This document shows, piece after piece, positions 1 through 11,247 of a DNA stretch of 64,000 nucleotides (position 1 is the stretch's first letter; each line of letters begins with the position of its first letter). A program made the position numbers and the translations under genes. The notes beneath the pieces were generated by a model. The model ran no database searches. It had not been told where the DNA came from and saw only the letters and a program-made list of their open reading frames with translations. Location: NCBI GenBank assembly GCA_949152475.1, contig OX424563.1, positions 26,509,001 through 26,573,000 of the forward strand. Reading direction: 5' to 3'. The DNA comes from Terebella lapidaria (lineage: Eukaryota; Annelida; Polychaeta; Terebellida; Terebellidae).

Positions 1-456
1 GAATCGCGTGGAGTTTCATTGTCACGTCATAGAACACTCGTGCTTTTATTGTTGTTTCACATCAAGAAAAGTGCATGTGAATATTTGAAACGTGAAGCAA
101 AAATGTGAAGAAAAAATAGTGCAAACATGATGTTTCCGGCAAAGGTTATCACACTGTCGGAAATCACTGTGTGTTCCCACTGTTTGTAGTTTAAGATAAA
201 TTCATAGCATGTGATAAATCGTTATATAATATTATACTACTGTTCACATGCTTGGATTAACAATATTTGAAGTTGGTTACTTGTTTTCTTCTGAGGTATA
301 AGCAAAATTACTCTGTTACTTTCAACTGGTGTCACTCAAAAGTGCATAGCCGTAACACCAAATGTACATAACATGTGCAATATTCGACTTCATTGGTATA
401 TTAGAACTAATATGTTCACATGATATGCACAATAGAGTCACGACTCTCACTTCAAG
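1..456 (+). other. intron 1 of hydrolase copy 1 (partial), no gene seen
   Basis: This AT-rich stretch ends in an AG acceptor at 455-456, just before the first recognisable exon of hydrolase copy 1. No segment resembles the signal-peptide exon of copy 2, so exon 1 of this copy is expected upstream of the window. Nothing else is supported here. Confidence 0.6.
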
Positions 457-3400
457 GTCGCCTCATCCAGGAGCGCAGCGAGAGACGTCTTTGGGTGTAC
501 CTGGATGATGGTCCCTTTCTTTTTAACAACAACAACAATAATACTAATGTCTTGGAAGAGGCGAGAACTGCACTCGTCGATGCGGGAATGTCTGCTGATG
601 CTCCCTTCTTTGCTGCTGGACACAGTCAGGGAGGTCAGTTATGAGTGGAGTTGTCTGGATAGTGTACGCTTTATTGTATGATCGCAGGTCACGAGACCGA
701 TGACGTTTTTTTATAATCATTTGCTTCAATGAGAACAAACGGAAATTATAATTTCACAAATAGTTTAAACAGAAAACATCTTCAAGGTACCTGAATAGTT
801 TGCATGTGATCATGACCTACCAATAAATATATATGACATGGTTCATATTTATCCCCCCCCCCCCCCCTTACTTCATTGCAAGGAATCTCCGAACAGAACA
901 ACTTAAATTAATTCCCACCAGATCTACCGCTTCGGATCGGATGTCTTATTCCAAAATGACATTGGGTGGCCTAATGTGTATAATAAAAATTGCTTTTCAC
1001 AGGACATATTTTTGTGTCTTTTTAAGGAGTTGAGATTCAGAGGGTGTGGTTATCCGATGGTCGCCTGGCGGACGGTCTCATTCTCTGGTCCTGCGTTTAC
1101 GCCGTCGCTTACACCAACATGCCCGGTCCAGTTATGGTTCTGAACGGTGATATGGACGGGCAAAACTCAGTTTCAGAAGCCCTCCTCTCTTGTCGGTGAG
1201 TTCTGAGGATATAAAACGTTCATTCGTAGATGTAATTTGGACGGTGTTACAAATTTAGACGTGCATGACACTTTTCCAAAAAGGTTAATGCCGATAGTAC
1301 CGTCATGAAACGGACCCCCTAGTATGTTTGCCTCTATGCAGATCGAGATAGCCGAAACTGCTTGCATTTGACAGAACTATGTTACACCCCAGTTGTATTG
1401 CTGAACCACACATGGTGTATTTCCCTTTAATGGGGATAGTAGGTCAGTCCAATATCTGGTATGTAAGATTGTGACTGTTTTTACAATATGTGATATTGTA
1501 ATATGGGAGAATTGCGATACAATGATGTGAATTTGTTTCGAAACTAACCGATAGACTATTGCTTTCCTGACTCCAAGCTGAAAATCAAAAATGAATAGCA
1601 CAAGATTTGACTTTCTCTCAATTTTTCTTCCTGCAATTTGACGAAGTGACGAACCATTGCTAAAGTAAAGGTACCGTCCACAAACGAAGCAAAAGTTTCG
1701 AACGGATCAATACTGAACACTGCATGCAGTAGCCTTGCTATATGTCGAGTTGGCGCTGATGCTACTACGTCACTCTATGTACATAAAACTTCAGAATGTC
1801 GTGGGTCTGAAGATTATTATGGCAGTGGGAAAGGCGATTCGAGGTAGGTAGTCTCCATGTAGTGACCACACAGGGATTGAATAGAAAATCGATGAAATTA
1901 CTTTGTGTGTTTATATATCCCCACTGTGTGTTAACCAGGCCTGGGGTCAATTACTTTGAAATGTAATCTATTATATTACTATTACTTCAGAATTTGCACT
2001 ATTACTATTACTATTACAATTACTTTATTTTTGAAAAGTAATCTATTATATTACTATTACATTTGCACCAATTACAATTACTATTACTTTCCAAATTCAA
2101 AGTTCACAACAAATATTGTTCAACACAAATCAGCAACAATTAATGTATTCATAAAACAAAGTTTGTCATCGCGTTCATTGAAAAACGATTACAAGATTAA
2201 ATCAGTATCATGATCAACAGACTCATGAGTGTATCGATCATTCTATAACACACGTTCGCACACCGTGTTGGCTGGACTTTTGCATGTTTGGTTTCAAGTA
2301 TAAGAATTATAATTCAGGCAAACTCCACCCCTGACCTGTATTATCGAATCAGAGTTGATATAACATTTTACAACACCTGTACCTATGATCACAATGCTTT
2401 TTTAGTCTGAATCCCTATAGAATGGTGCGAACAAGATCATCAAACAAATGAATGTGGTTATTTCTTGAATTGACAGTATGATAGACATAGTGGCTGCCTT
2501 GGTGCCTCGATTGCCATCAAATTGATTACGCAATCACTCCCTCCAAAAGGCAGGGGGGGGGGGGGGGTGTAATGCCTCATTACAGTTGGTGTTTGTCTGA
2601 CCAGCTACAAGAACAAAGTGAATGCCCTAATTAAGAAAAGCCCCAAATATTCCTGCTGAGGGTAATATAATCTGAAGTAATAGCAATTGTAATATATATT
2701 ACATATTACAATTGAAATATATTAGTATTACTATTACATCCAATGTTGGAAAAGTTGATTACTATTATATTACTATTACTTGAAACATGTAATCGTTACT
2801 ATTACTATTACAATTACATATTACTATTACCCCAGGCCTGGTGTTAACAACCACTTAACTTCTGCCTATTACATGTACGTGGTGTTGTCGTGCAGTATAC
2901 ATGTACACATTGACTATCCCAACTGAATAGTCAGGTTTATGCCAATTTTGTTTTCACAAGAAGAGGGGACAATATGGAATACGTATCCGAACGGTTTTGT
3001 TTTGCCAAACTACAAACTACATTTCAGGTTCTTCTCAAATCATATTCATTGGGCACAGTGAAATGCACAAATATTCAAGCAAATGCTACCAATATTTTGT
3101 TTCAACTGGAAGCTGGAACCACTTTCACTCAGATTAGATTGAATTTATTCATTATCTTCATTCTGTCCAAGCAATGACTTTACAGAGGGTAAAAGAGGGT
3201 TTTGTGTCTTGTACTCAAAATTAGTTGAGACCAAGTTAAAACTCGATCTAACCAATTTCCCATCCATTCTATCCGTAAGACGACACGCGTTGCTGGCGAG
3301 TTCTACACAGTCTCATGACGACACAGGGTGTTCTGGACATTGTGGCAACAGTTTATTCCCAACATTCTCGAGATGCACATTCATGTTTTCATGACAAGGA

Positions 3401-6179
3401 AGGGTGCTAAAATTTAGGCTGATTTTAAAATTTGTTCCAACTTTAAACTGTTAACGACTCTAGATCAGAAAATATACACGTTTATTTAGTTGTAAAACAA
3501 TTATTCAATTTTCCATCTTTCAGGAACATTCTCGCTGATTCAGAGGTAGATCCTTCTCTGAAGTACCTGTTCCCCGTACACGTGATGGAGGGGGTAAATC
3601 ACGCCCAGTATGCTGTGGGACCCATGCCTCCTTCAGTCATTAGCCTCGACTTGGACCCGTACGTCACTGACGACGAGGCTAGGGACATGGTAGCAAATAG
3701 TACAGTCGTATTTTTGGATTATCGTTCACAGGTGAACACCAATAACTATCCGGTATATACTGACGTTATTTTTCAAAACATGGTCATGAGTCCTGAGACG
3801 TTGTATATTCGTTTTGTTCTGAATAAACGAACTTGAAACAACAAGTGCTAAGGAAGGAAATGTAAGAATATACAGAATAAAACGTACAGAATGATATATG
3901 CTTATTATTGAGGCTCATGTAGAACTCCATATAACATGATACCACTAAATGTTTCAGATAATGTATTATTTTGTGTTTTTGTGTGGAAAACGACCTACTC
4001 AAGCGATGAATGACAGATATGTCCAAGCCTTATATATTTCACCAATTACTTTGTACTGAATATGTGTCCCTGAGAAACGAAAGTCTAACAACTCGAAGTT
4101 TTTGAGGATGTACATCTCTTTCCCCAGAATGGCACAGGAGAACTCTTGGAACTGGTGATGGATGAGTGGTATACTCATAGTGTACAAGTGGCTGACGTAA
4201 GCAAGAAACATTTGGCAACGATACGAAATATTAACTACTTCCATGCACAGTTATTTAGGTTTAGTGCACCCATTCCATTACCAAGGCCATAAGGTCAAGT
4301 GTCAAAGAAGACCTACACGTTACATTTCATTTAATGAGACTTAGGTCGACAGATCGGTGAACCGACGACAAAAATATCCAGTGAGAGGTACATGTGACAT
4401 TTTCTGGCCATATCCTTACAGCCGGTGTACAACATGTTTGACACAGAGAGTTTACCCTCGAATTCCTCCTGCGAAAACACACAGGAGGCACAGAGGTACA
4501 TACCCGACAACCCAGGGCTCTTGCTCAAAGGCCTGGTGAGTAATAGGTGTCCTGGAGATCACCGATTCGGAGTCTTGATCAAACAACTCTTTTATTACGA
4601 CCTATTATATATAATAAAAGCGAATATAAGTCATTATTTTTTATATGGTTTACATGACATATGATTGGTGTAATTATTATACACCCTCGTGAGATCAACA
4701 TCTATCTTCGTAAATCCTCGTATTATTCTCAAACACAAAGGTCATCGACCAGAATGTGGACAGTTCGGATTTAGCAGATTCGCTTATAAACATAACCAAG
4801 GACGGATCCGGTGAGTATCAAAATATAGTGCATCAATAGCAGAATATGGCCATCTGATGCATTTAATATGATGGTGTTAACCTGTTACAAATACCTTTCC
4901 TTCTTGTACTCGTGCGATTATAATTTCCTGTCACATGTGGAACAGGAAATGCTAGCGCTTCTTAAATCTTAACACAGTTTCAACTCCAACTGAGAGGTCA
5001 CAGTTCTGTCTTTCCTCACCTTTTTCTCAGTTACTAGTTACACAAGTAACATGTCCCACAAGTATCAACCATGTCCCACAAGTAACACCAAAATGCCCAC
5101 CTTAAAATAGAACAACCGGCAAGGATGCTGAAAGAGGAGTTTACCATTGGCAGGGAACATACGAATAACCACAATCACGTCCATTATTCCACGACCTCCG
5201 TTTGATTATGACTATGAATCGGCTGTCATGTTGGAATCCAAGATGGCGAGCAGACAGAATATTCTCGAAACGCTCTACGAAACCACACAACCGGAGGATC
5301 GGCCAATCAATTGTATCGACATAAACATTGCAAGTAGTCCTAGGTGGAAGTAGACAAAAGCAACTGCTTGACCAACAAACACCACAGGCGAAATTATTTC
5401 CATATAGCGTTTTTAGTGCTACGGTATTTCATCCAATTGCTGCACCTGCATGCGTTTGGTATATATAATTGAAGATTGCGAGCCAAGAAGGAATGTAACT
5501 GTTCAAGGTCATAAATATGCCACAACAAATTTCCCACATTCTCATGAGCTTTAAGGTAGTGGACTTTAAGTTGTTTTCGTTTAAATGTGGTTGCAGGCCA
5601 CCTGGGCAATTGCTGCCTCCCACCTTCCGGACAAACGACGGGAGCTCTTCAACAACACAGACGTCCTGGTCTCCTTCCTAGACGACGTCGAGATTTCATC
5701 AGAGTCGGACTGGTATCTTTCCGAACTACTGTACAACTTCAACCGTGAGCACATTTTAACACTGTGTCAGTGCGCACAGGGATACTGTAATGTATCATGA
5801 TATTTTTTCCATGTATTTTTGTATAATATGAACTAGCGCCTAGCACTTATTTGAATATAGACAGTGATAGCCGAATCGAACCGAGCATCAACTTGATAAT
5901 GTTTGGATGTTCATACATGAACGTATGCAACTCTTATTTGTCTAGAGTACTTTGTCATTTAAAGTTTATTATCTATATGAAGTAATATTACTGACAACCC
6001 CAAACGAGTTTTATGGTTGTACTCCAGGGACCACGATGGAGCTTGTGATACAGTCACCCGTGTACTGGAGCCGGACGGACGGTACTGATAGTGGGGGACT
6101 TCACTACTGTAAACTGCTATCCCCGGCCCGAGCCTTCGAGTTCATGTACACGATCGGACTGAGACGACCAGAGGAATAA
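457..6179 (+). CDS. secreted alpha/beta-hydrolase-fold protein, tandem copy 1 (5' partial, exons 2-10)
   Basis: Exons inferred from splice sites and from copy 2: 457-633, 1027-1195, 3524-3731, 4128-4196, 4422-4535, 4741-4810, 5154-5329, 5597-5744, 6028-6179. All reading phases join without a stop, and every exon except the first listed has the same length as in copy 2. The nucleophile elbow reads GHSQGG, a G-x-S-x-G motif. GDMDGQ (exon 3) and VNHAQYA (exon 4) supply the likely catalytic Asp and His. About 285 residues follow the His and match no domain I recognise. An Asn run (six Asn) lies upstream of the elbow. Intron 8 (5330-5596) appears to start with GC rather than GT. The stop is TAA at 6177-6179, and AATAAA lies at 6240-6245. 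The fold suggests an esterase, lipase or related hydrolase; the substrate is unknown. Exon 1 lies outside the window. Confidence 0.82.
1936..2840. mobile_element. non-autonomous hAT-type MITE in intron 3 of hydrolase copy 1
   Basis: The 905-bp element starts with CAGGCCTGGGGT and ends with its reverse complement ACCCCAGGCCTG. It is flanked by a perfect 8-bp direct repeat, GTGTTAAC, at 1928-1935 and 2841-2848. An 8-bp target duplication with CAG-starting ends is the hallmark of hAT transposons. The subterminal regions are rich in ATTACT/ATTACA words, and a 15-base G run lies at about 2553-2567. No transposase ORF is present. Intron 3 of copy 2 (12086-13145) lacks this element. Confidence 0.82.
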
Positions 6180-6239
6180 GAAAAGAGTTTCTAGATGTGG
6201 CCACACCGCTTTTTGAGTCATACATTGTATTATGTTTTG

Positions 6240-6245
6240 AATAAA
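6240..6245 (+). promoter_or_regulatory. polyadenylation signal of hydrolase copy 1
   Basis: AATAAA lies 61 bases after the TAA stop of copy 1, at a typical distance for a 3' UTR. The cleavage site was not determined. Confidence 0.55.
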
Positions 6246-6654
6246 ATACTAACGGTTAATTTGCATTCGTTGAAAAAAGACATGGCAACTTTTTCGTGTG
6301 TGGAGAGTTGTAGTGTATGCCATTGTTTGAATTTACGCAGAGAAGCAAATACATGACTTGTTAATGTTCACAATTCATATGTTTTGGTTCAAGCGAGAGT
6401 GATGTTTCCGTAGACCAATTTGCACACGCTGTGGTGGACATGGTCTTGTGATTGGTTAGGCCTACTCAAGATCATCTTAGGTCTGAATCAAGGTCACGGA
6501 AAATGGTTGTCTCGAAAGGCAAATTTGTTCATTCAGAACCTAATGTGGGTTTGATATTGGGCACTTGAGGTCTTACGGATAAATATGTTTATTGTATTGA
6601 ATGGAAGCCAGGTGGCATACACAGAAAATTTCATTTCTAGATAAAAAAAAAATA
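6246..6654. other. intergenic, no gene seen
   Basis: Spacer after hydrolase copy 1. No ORF with recognisable content and no structured repeat were found before the repeat block that follows. Confidence 0.5.
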
Positions 6655-7867
6655 GCACGTTCGAACTTGGAAGCCTTTAACACTATCACGTTCGCACGCG
6701 GAAACAGTTGAGGCTTCCACGCATGGACGTGTGATGCGTTCACACACATACAAGTGTCAATTACTATTACGTTCACATGTAGAAGCATTCACAGCTACCA
6801 CGTCTGCCCGTAGGAAATCTGAAGGCTACCACATACAACGTGGAAGCATTCAACGCTGCCACGTTCGCATGTGGGAGCTTCGAATTTTTCACTTTCACAT
6901 GCGGAAATATTTTAGATTTTCTGTGTTGACACGTGAACACATTATAGACTTCTGCGTTCACACGTAGAAAGATTCGTTACTACCACATTCACACATGGAA
7001 GCACATGTATAGTATATGTACTTTCACGTCCGCACGTAAGTAACATTATTTATGCGGAAATAACGTTATTCACGCAGAAATAACGTTATTTACTCGTGCT
7101 GTGTGTGAGATACTAACCAAATACTGCCTACATGTGCTTCATATTTCTCTTGGTCATCCAGGTAAATAACATTATTTCCGCGTGGCTAACGTTGTTTCCA
7201 CGTGAATAATGTTATGTCCACGTAAATAATGTTATTACGGTTAGATAAAGTTATTTTTGCGTGAGTAACGTTTTTTCTGTGTAAAATAGTTTTTTACGAG
7301 TGAGTAACGTTGTTTCCGCGTAAATAATGTTATTTTCGCATAAATAATGTTATTTACGGTTAATAGAGTTATTTCTGCATTAGTCACGTTTTTTTCTGTG
7401 TATTGTAATAAATATATTTTTTTCACGCGGAAATAACATTATTTACTTATTTATTTGCTTACCAAATACTGCATACACGTGTTTTTATCTTTCCTTTAGT
7501 CCCTGGGGTAAATAATTATTTTCTGCGTAAATAACGTTATTTCCGCATAAAAAATATTTCTCTTTAAATAATGTTATGCTGAAATAACTTTATTTTTGCA
7601 TAAGTAAGTATTTTTTTTCTCCGTAAATCAAGCTTTTTCGCATGAATAATGTTATTTCTGCACAAATTATGTCAATTATGAACAAGTCAGGGCTACTTTG
7701 GAGAATAAAGTTTTTTTTTACAATGTCACTTATCTGCCACGTTTGCCAGTGGCAAGATTTGGGTGTGGTGACCTCAAATGTTTCCACGTGTGAGTGAACG
7801 TGGTAGCTTTGAATCTTTTTACGCGTGAACGGAAATGCGTTGACTGCTTCCAATCGTGAACCTCGTA
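6655..7867. repeat. composite inverted and tandem repeat block
   Basis: The left arm (about 6655-7010) contains degenerate tandem units of the form ACGTTCACACGTGGAAGC. The right arm (about 7740-7867) carries the same units in reverse complement, for example TTCCACGTGTGAGTGAACGT. The core between them (about 7020-7680) repeats words built around the palindrome AAATAACGTTATTT. This is foldback-like architecture with tandem units in each arm. Short ORFs across it are side effects of the repeats. Confidence 0.65.
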
Positions 7868-8394
7868 GCATTGACCTTTCTACGGCCTTTTGATATGGCC
7901 TTTTGTAGTATTAAAAGGGAGCGTTGGAATAAGTTAACCCAAGGTCTCGGTTTCCGGATAATGTTGGTTTTTAGCATTGCAGGTGACATAGGGCCTTGAG
8001 ATTTACCAATCAAGGTAGTCTTTGTTAACTTCAATGTCACCATGAGTTGTGCTGCATATGTTCATAATACAAAACCACGCTCTATCTACAAGTATTCTGC
8101 CTGTAGAAGCCAATTTACACATTTCAGTTCGGGCGTGACCTTGAGATTTAGCCTTCCAATGTCGGTTCAAGGTCACCAAAATGGCCATAAAAATATACAT
8201 GTATATGACTTCTGATAAGCTTATAACACAATCCTAAGCTCTGGGCGCAAGCGTTTAAACCCCGGAGGTCAATTTACACATTCCAGGCCAATTTTTCATT
8301 CAAGGGCATCTGAGATTCAAAATGCATCTGAGATTCAAGGTGTATTCAGGTCAAGGTCAACAAATTTACAGGAGTGCATGAGGGGAATCTTCCG
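7868..8394. repeat. GGTCA-rich dispersed repeat remnant
   Basis: The stretch contains scattered AGGTCA/TGACCT words (for example around 8140-8175 and 8340-8370) like those in the larger elements elsewhere in the window. It has no gene content and I could not place its boundaries. Confidence 0.4.
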
Positions 8395-8660
8395 AAACAA
8401 AAATCTGAAAAGTGATAAGACCTTTCATCAGAAAATGAGTGCCAAAATCCAAAAAAATTTCGTCAAAAATGGCCGCCATTTTGAAACAAGTGCGAATTTG
8501 CCTGAAAATAAAAAAATTAACTCCCGCTTGAAATATTTTCATGTCTTTTGGGCAAAATTCTGAAAGATTCCCCCGTTAAAAGATAAAAATGTGGACGGAC
8601 GACGACGGACGCAGCGCCTTGGCAATAGTTTATCGGACCAAAGGTGTCGCCTTGCAACCA
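8395..8660 (+). repeat. right-end fragment of the satellite-carrying element
   Basis: The order of landmarks matches the right end of the large element at 53200-53410: AAAATGGCCGCCATTTTG near 8466, then a run containing GACGGACGACGACGGACGCA, then a degenerate ATCGGACCAAAGGT end. The same landmarks occur in inverse order at 31550-31765. It is non-coding. Confidence 0.6.
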
Positions 8661-9818
8661 ATTTGATGTAAGTCAGGAAGGATATTTTGATCCTATCAGT
8701 ATTGTCAAGACTTCAATCTGTATTACAGGTTGACATCACGTATCCGTGAAGCACAATTTGGGCCAAAATTAATGACATTTCATAGTGCTGTATTAAATTT
8801 TATCTTGATATTTATACATAGAATGCTAAAACGCCAACTGTGGACATGTGAACTCCAGAATTAGAAAGCATGCAATAATAGTTACATTCTCTGTTTAAAA
8901 CCTTAATATTTAAACTTTTGTTCACAGCCAACAACCCCAAAATAAGTAAAGAAATGAATATCAATTTTATATCTCGATAGATATGATTCAAGAAAAGACC
9001 AAAAAAATAAACAGCACTTTATTCCTTCCGTATTTCAATAGTTTACATGTTATAATTCAGATTTCACTAACCCATTGATATTTCCGCAACAAATTTTTTG
9101 TATTTCCACATTTGAAGTTCGTGGTGAAAAGTTTACAAATGGCACACGCGTTTCGAACAGAGGGCGCTTCAAGCGATCATTCCCCTCTTTTTAGCGTGAA
9201 ACCAAATACTCAATCATACGGTGCATAAGGGTAAACATTCTCTACAACAATACGCCTTACTCGAAATAATACAATGCTTGAACGGCTATCATAGTAATTA
9301 ATTGATTGTCTTCATTTCGTACGATATATATACTTCAAAACATCTAACAATACCGTTCATTTATGAAAGTGTATTAATAATATTATATGAAATGATTACA
9401 TCTGTTCTCTGATATTGCGTCGGTTCATTTATTTGACTAATGATGCAGTTTGCTGCAGGCAGTTGTTTATTGTGAACAATGATTAATAAACGCTGGGAAA
9501 AAATGATATCGAACACATGCTCCTTATATAACACTGATAACTCGGACCGTGATTTGTAGGAACAATCAGACTGGTTTGATTGCCTCAAATCAGTTACCTT
9601 GAGAATAATAAATGATAGTATTAAATTAGAATATCACTGTAATGTGTACAACAATCTGCGTGTATTACCAATAAAGCCAGTAGAAAACTTCAAATAAATT
9701 TATTTTTGGGATATGATACGAACACGGTGTGTTAGCTAAAGTTTGTACCATAGACCTGTTAGAGATGATATCACAGCATATAGACACCAGCGAAAGTTTT
9801 TGAAGACATCGCGACCAT
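8661..9818. other. intergenic, no gene seen
   Basis: AT-rich spacer. I found no coding signal, RNA gene or clear terminal repeats. Confidence 0.45.
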
Positions 9819-10115
9819 TTGCTAGCAGCAAGGCCGAGCGAGGACGGCGCGCCCATCAAGACTCCGTCATCGAGGCAAGCAGGGCTTTCTGCGGATAATG
9901 TCATCGGCAACTGGATAAGCTCCACTCCGACGTGCGACCTTGTTGAAGACCTTCTCTCTGGAGCTCGCAATTTGCCGTCGTTTTTCTGTATCGATTACTC
10001 CTCAAGGGCCTCCTCAAAGTCTCCAGTGCGTTGTCAAACGTTAAGAATGGGCACTATTCCCCAGTTCTTTATAGCCTCGGGGTGCTGGCACCTTGAAAGT
10101 CGAAGTCGAAGAAGT
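9819..10115. other. GC-richer patch of unknown nature
   Basis: About 300 bases with higher GC content than the surroundings and ORFs on both strands (about 100 residues each) that match nothing I recognise. On the minus strand a CTATAAAGAA word is followed by a long open stretch. It could be a promoter or 5' exon of a minus-strand gene, or a decayed repeat. Confidence 0.25.
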
Positions 10116-10597
10116 CGAAGATCATCAGCTGCTTTAGTCTACTATAGTTCATCGAGCAACTTTATATGACAATATATTAACATTGTTCCCAAAAAGGCAC
10201 CATGTATCCAATTATGATACGCATTTCATCCATTAAATCATGATAATGATTCCTTTAATTACTATGTTAGAGTGGGATATCAAATTGCACGATTATCCAA
10301 ACAAACAAAAATTTCAAGACCTCTCAGGATGATTCACCTTGAGTGTTTTCAACATCTGGTGTCGCTCATGAACCTACTAGTAGTAGGTCACATATTTGTT
10401 TTTATCAAAAATTAGTTGACCAAAAATATATCTAACCCAAGGTCATGAGTTTTTTTTGTCTGGTGCAGCATATTGATATCACATCCGCCCTATCCATTTT
10501 CGAGCCCTAAATGACTAAGCAATAACGTTGGGATCTGAAAAAAACAACAACAACAAAACATATTTTTCACCCTAACAAGAGGAAGCAAACGATTACA
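10116..10597 (+). promoter_or_regulatory. upstream region of hydrolase copy 2
   Basis: This non-coding stretch precedes the ATG at 10598 and should contain the promoter and 5' UTR of copy 2. I could not identify a TATA box or initiator with confidence. A GAAGTC-repeat patch lies at its left edge. Confidence 0.35.
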
Positions 10598-11212
10598 ATG
10601 CTGTCATTTCTTACGTTGTTGCTCTGGGTATGTCATGCCAGTCCCCAGACAATCCTGGAGCCAGTTCACTCGGGATCAGACACGGGCTTACTTATAGTCG
10701 CAGGAGCTTACATTGATTCCTCGCAGTACTCAGTTATCGGTAAGTTGTTCAGAGGAGACTTTAATTCCTGTGTGACCGATATTCCATTGCGTCTCTTAGT
10801 GGATGGAGGCGATAGAGTGTATTGTCGGATGATCGCCAATGTCAATAATATACATGTAATGATAAATATAGTAGGACAAATATAGTTGTTTGTACTGTAA
10901 TATGCTCATTATTCATACCTTATACAATTCTACTATTTCACAACGAGCAATTACAAATAGAAAAAGTGGTTTCTCCTGGTGTTAGCTGTTAGGTTCGGTC
11001 TGTTACGTTCCCCGTTATCGGTTCATAGTCAATATCCGTAACCAATTACACGATAATACAATGTTGGATGGACTCCATTGATAAAATAATAGCTTTGCAA
11101 GAAATGATTCTACACTTGGATGACTGATCTCTTCTCAAGGTCGCCTCATCCAGGAGCGTAGCGAGACACGCCTTTGGGTGTATCTGGACGACGGTCCCCT
11201 TTTCGTCAACAA

Positions 11213-11247
<35 letters not shown>

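Noticed and set aside
457..6179. Hydrolase copy 1 as a pseudogene
   Set aside because: All nine visible exons keep splice sites and phases, there is no internal stop, and the catalytic residues are present. Only exon 1 is out of view.
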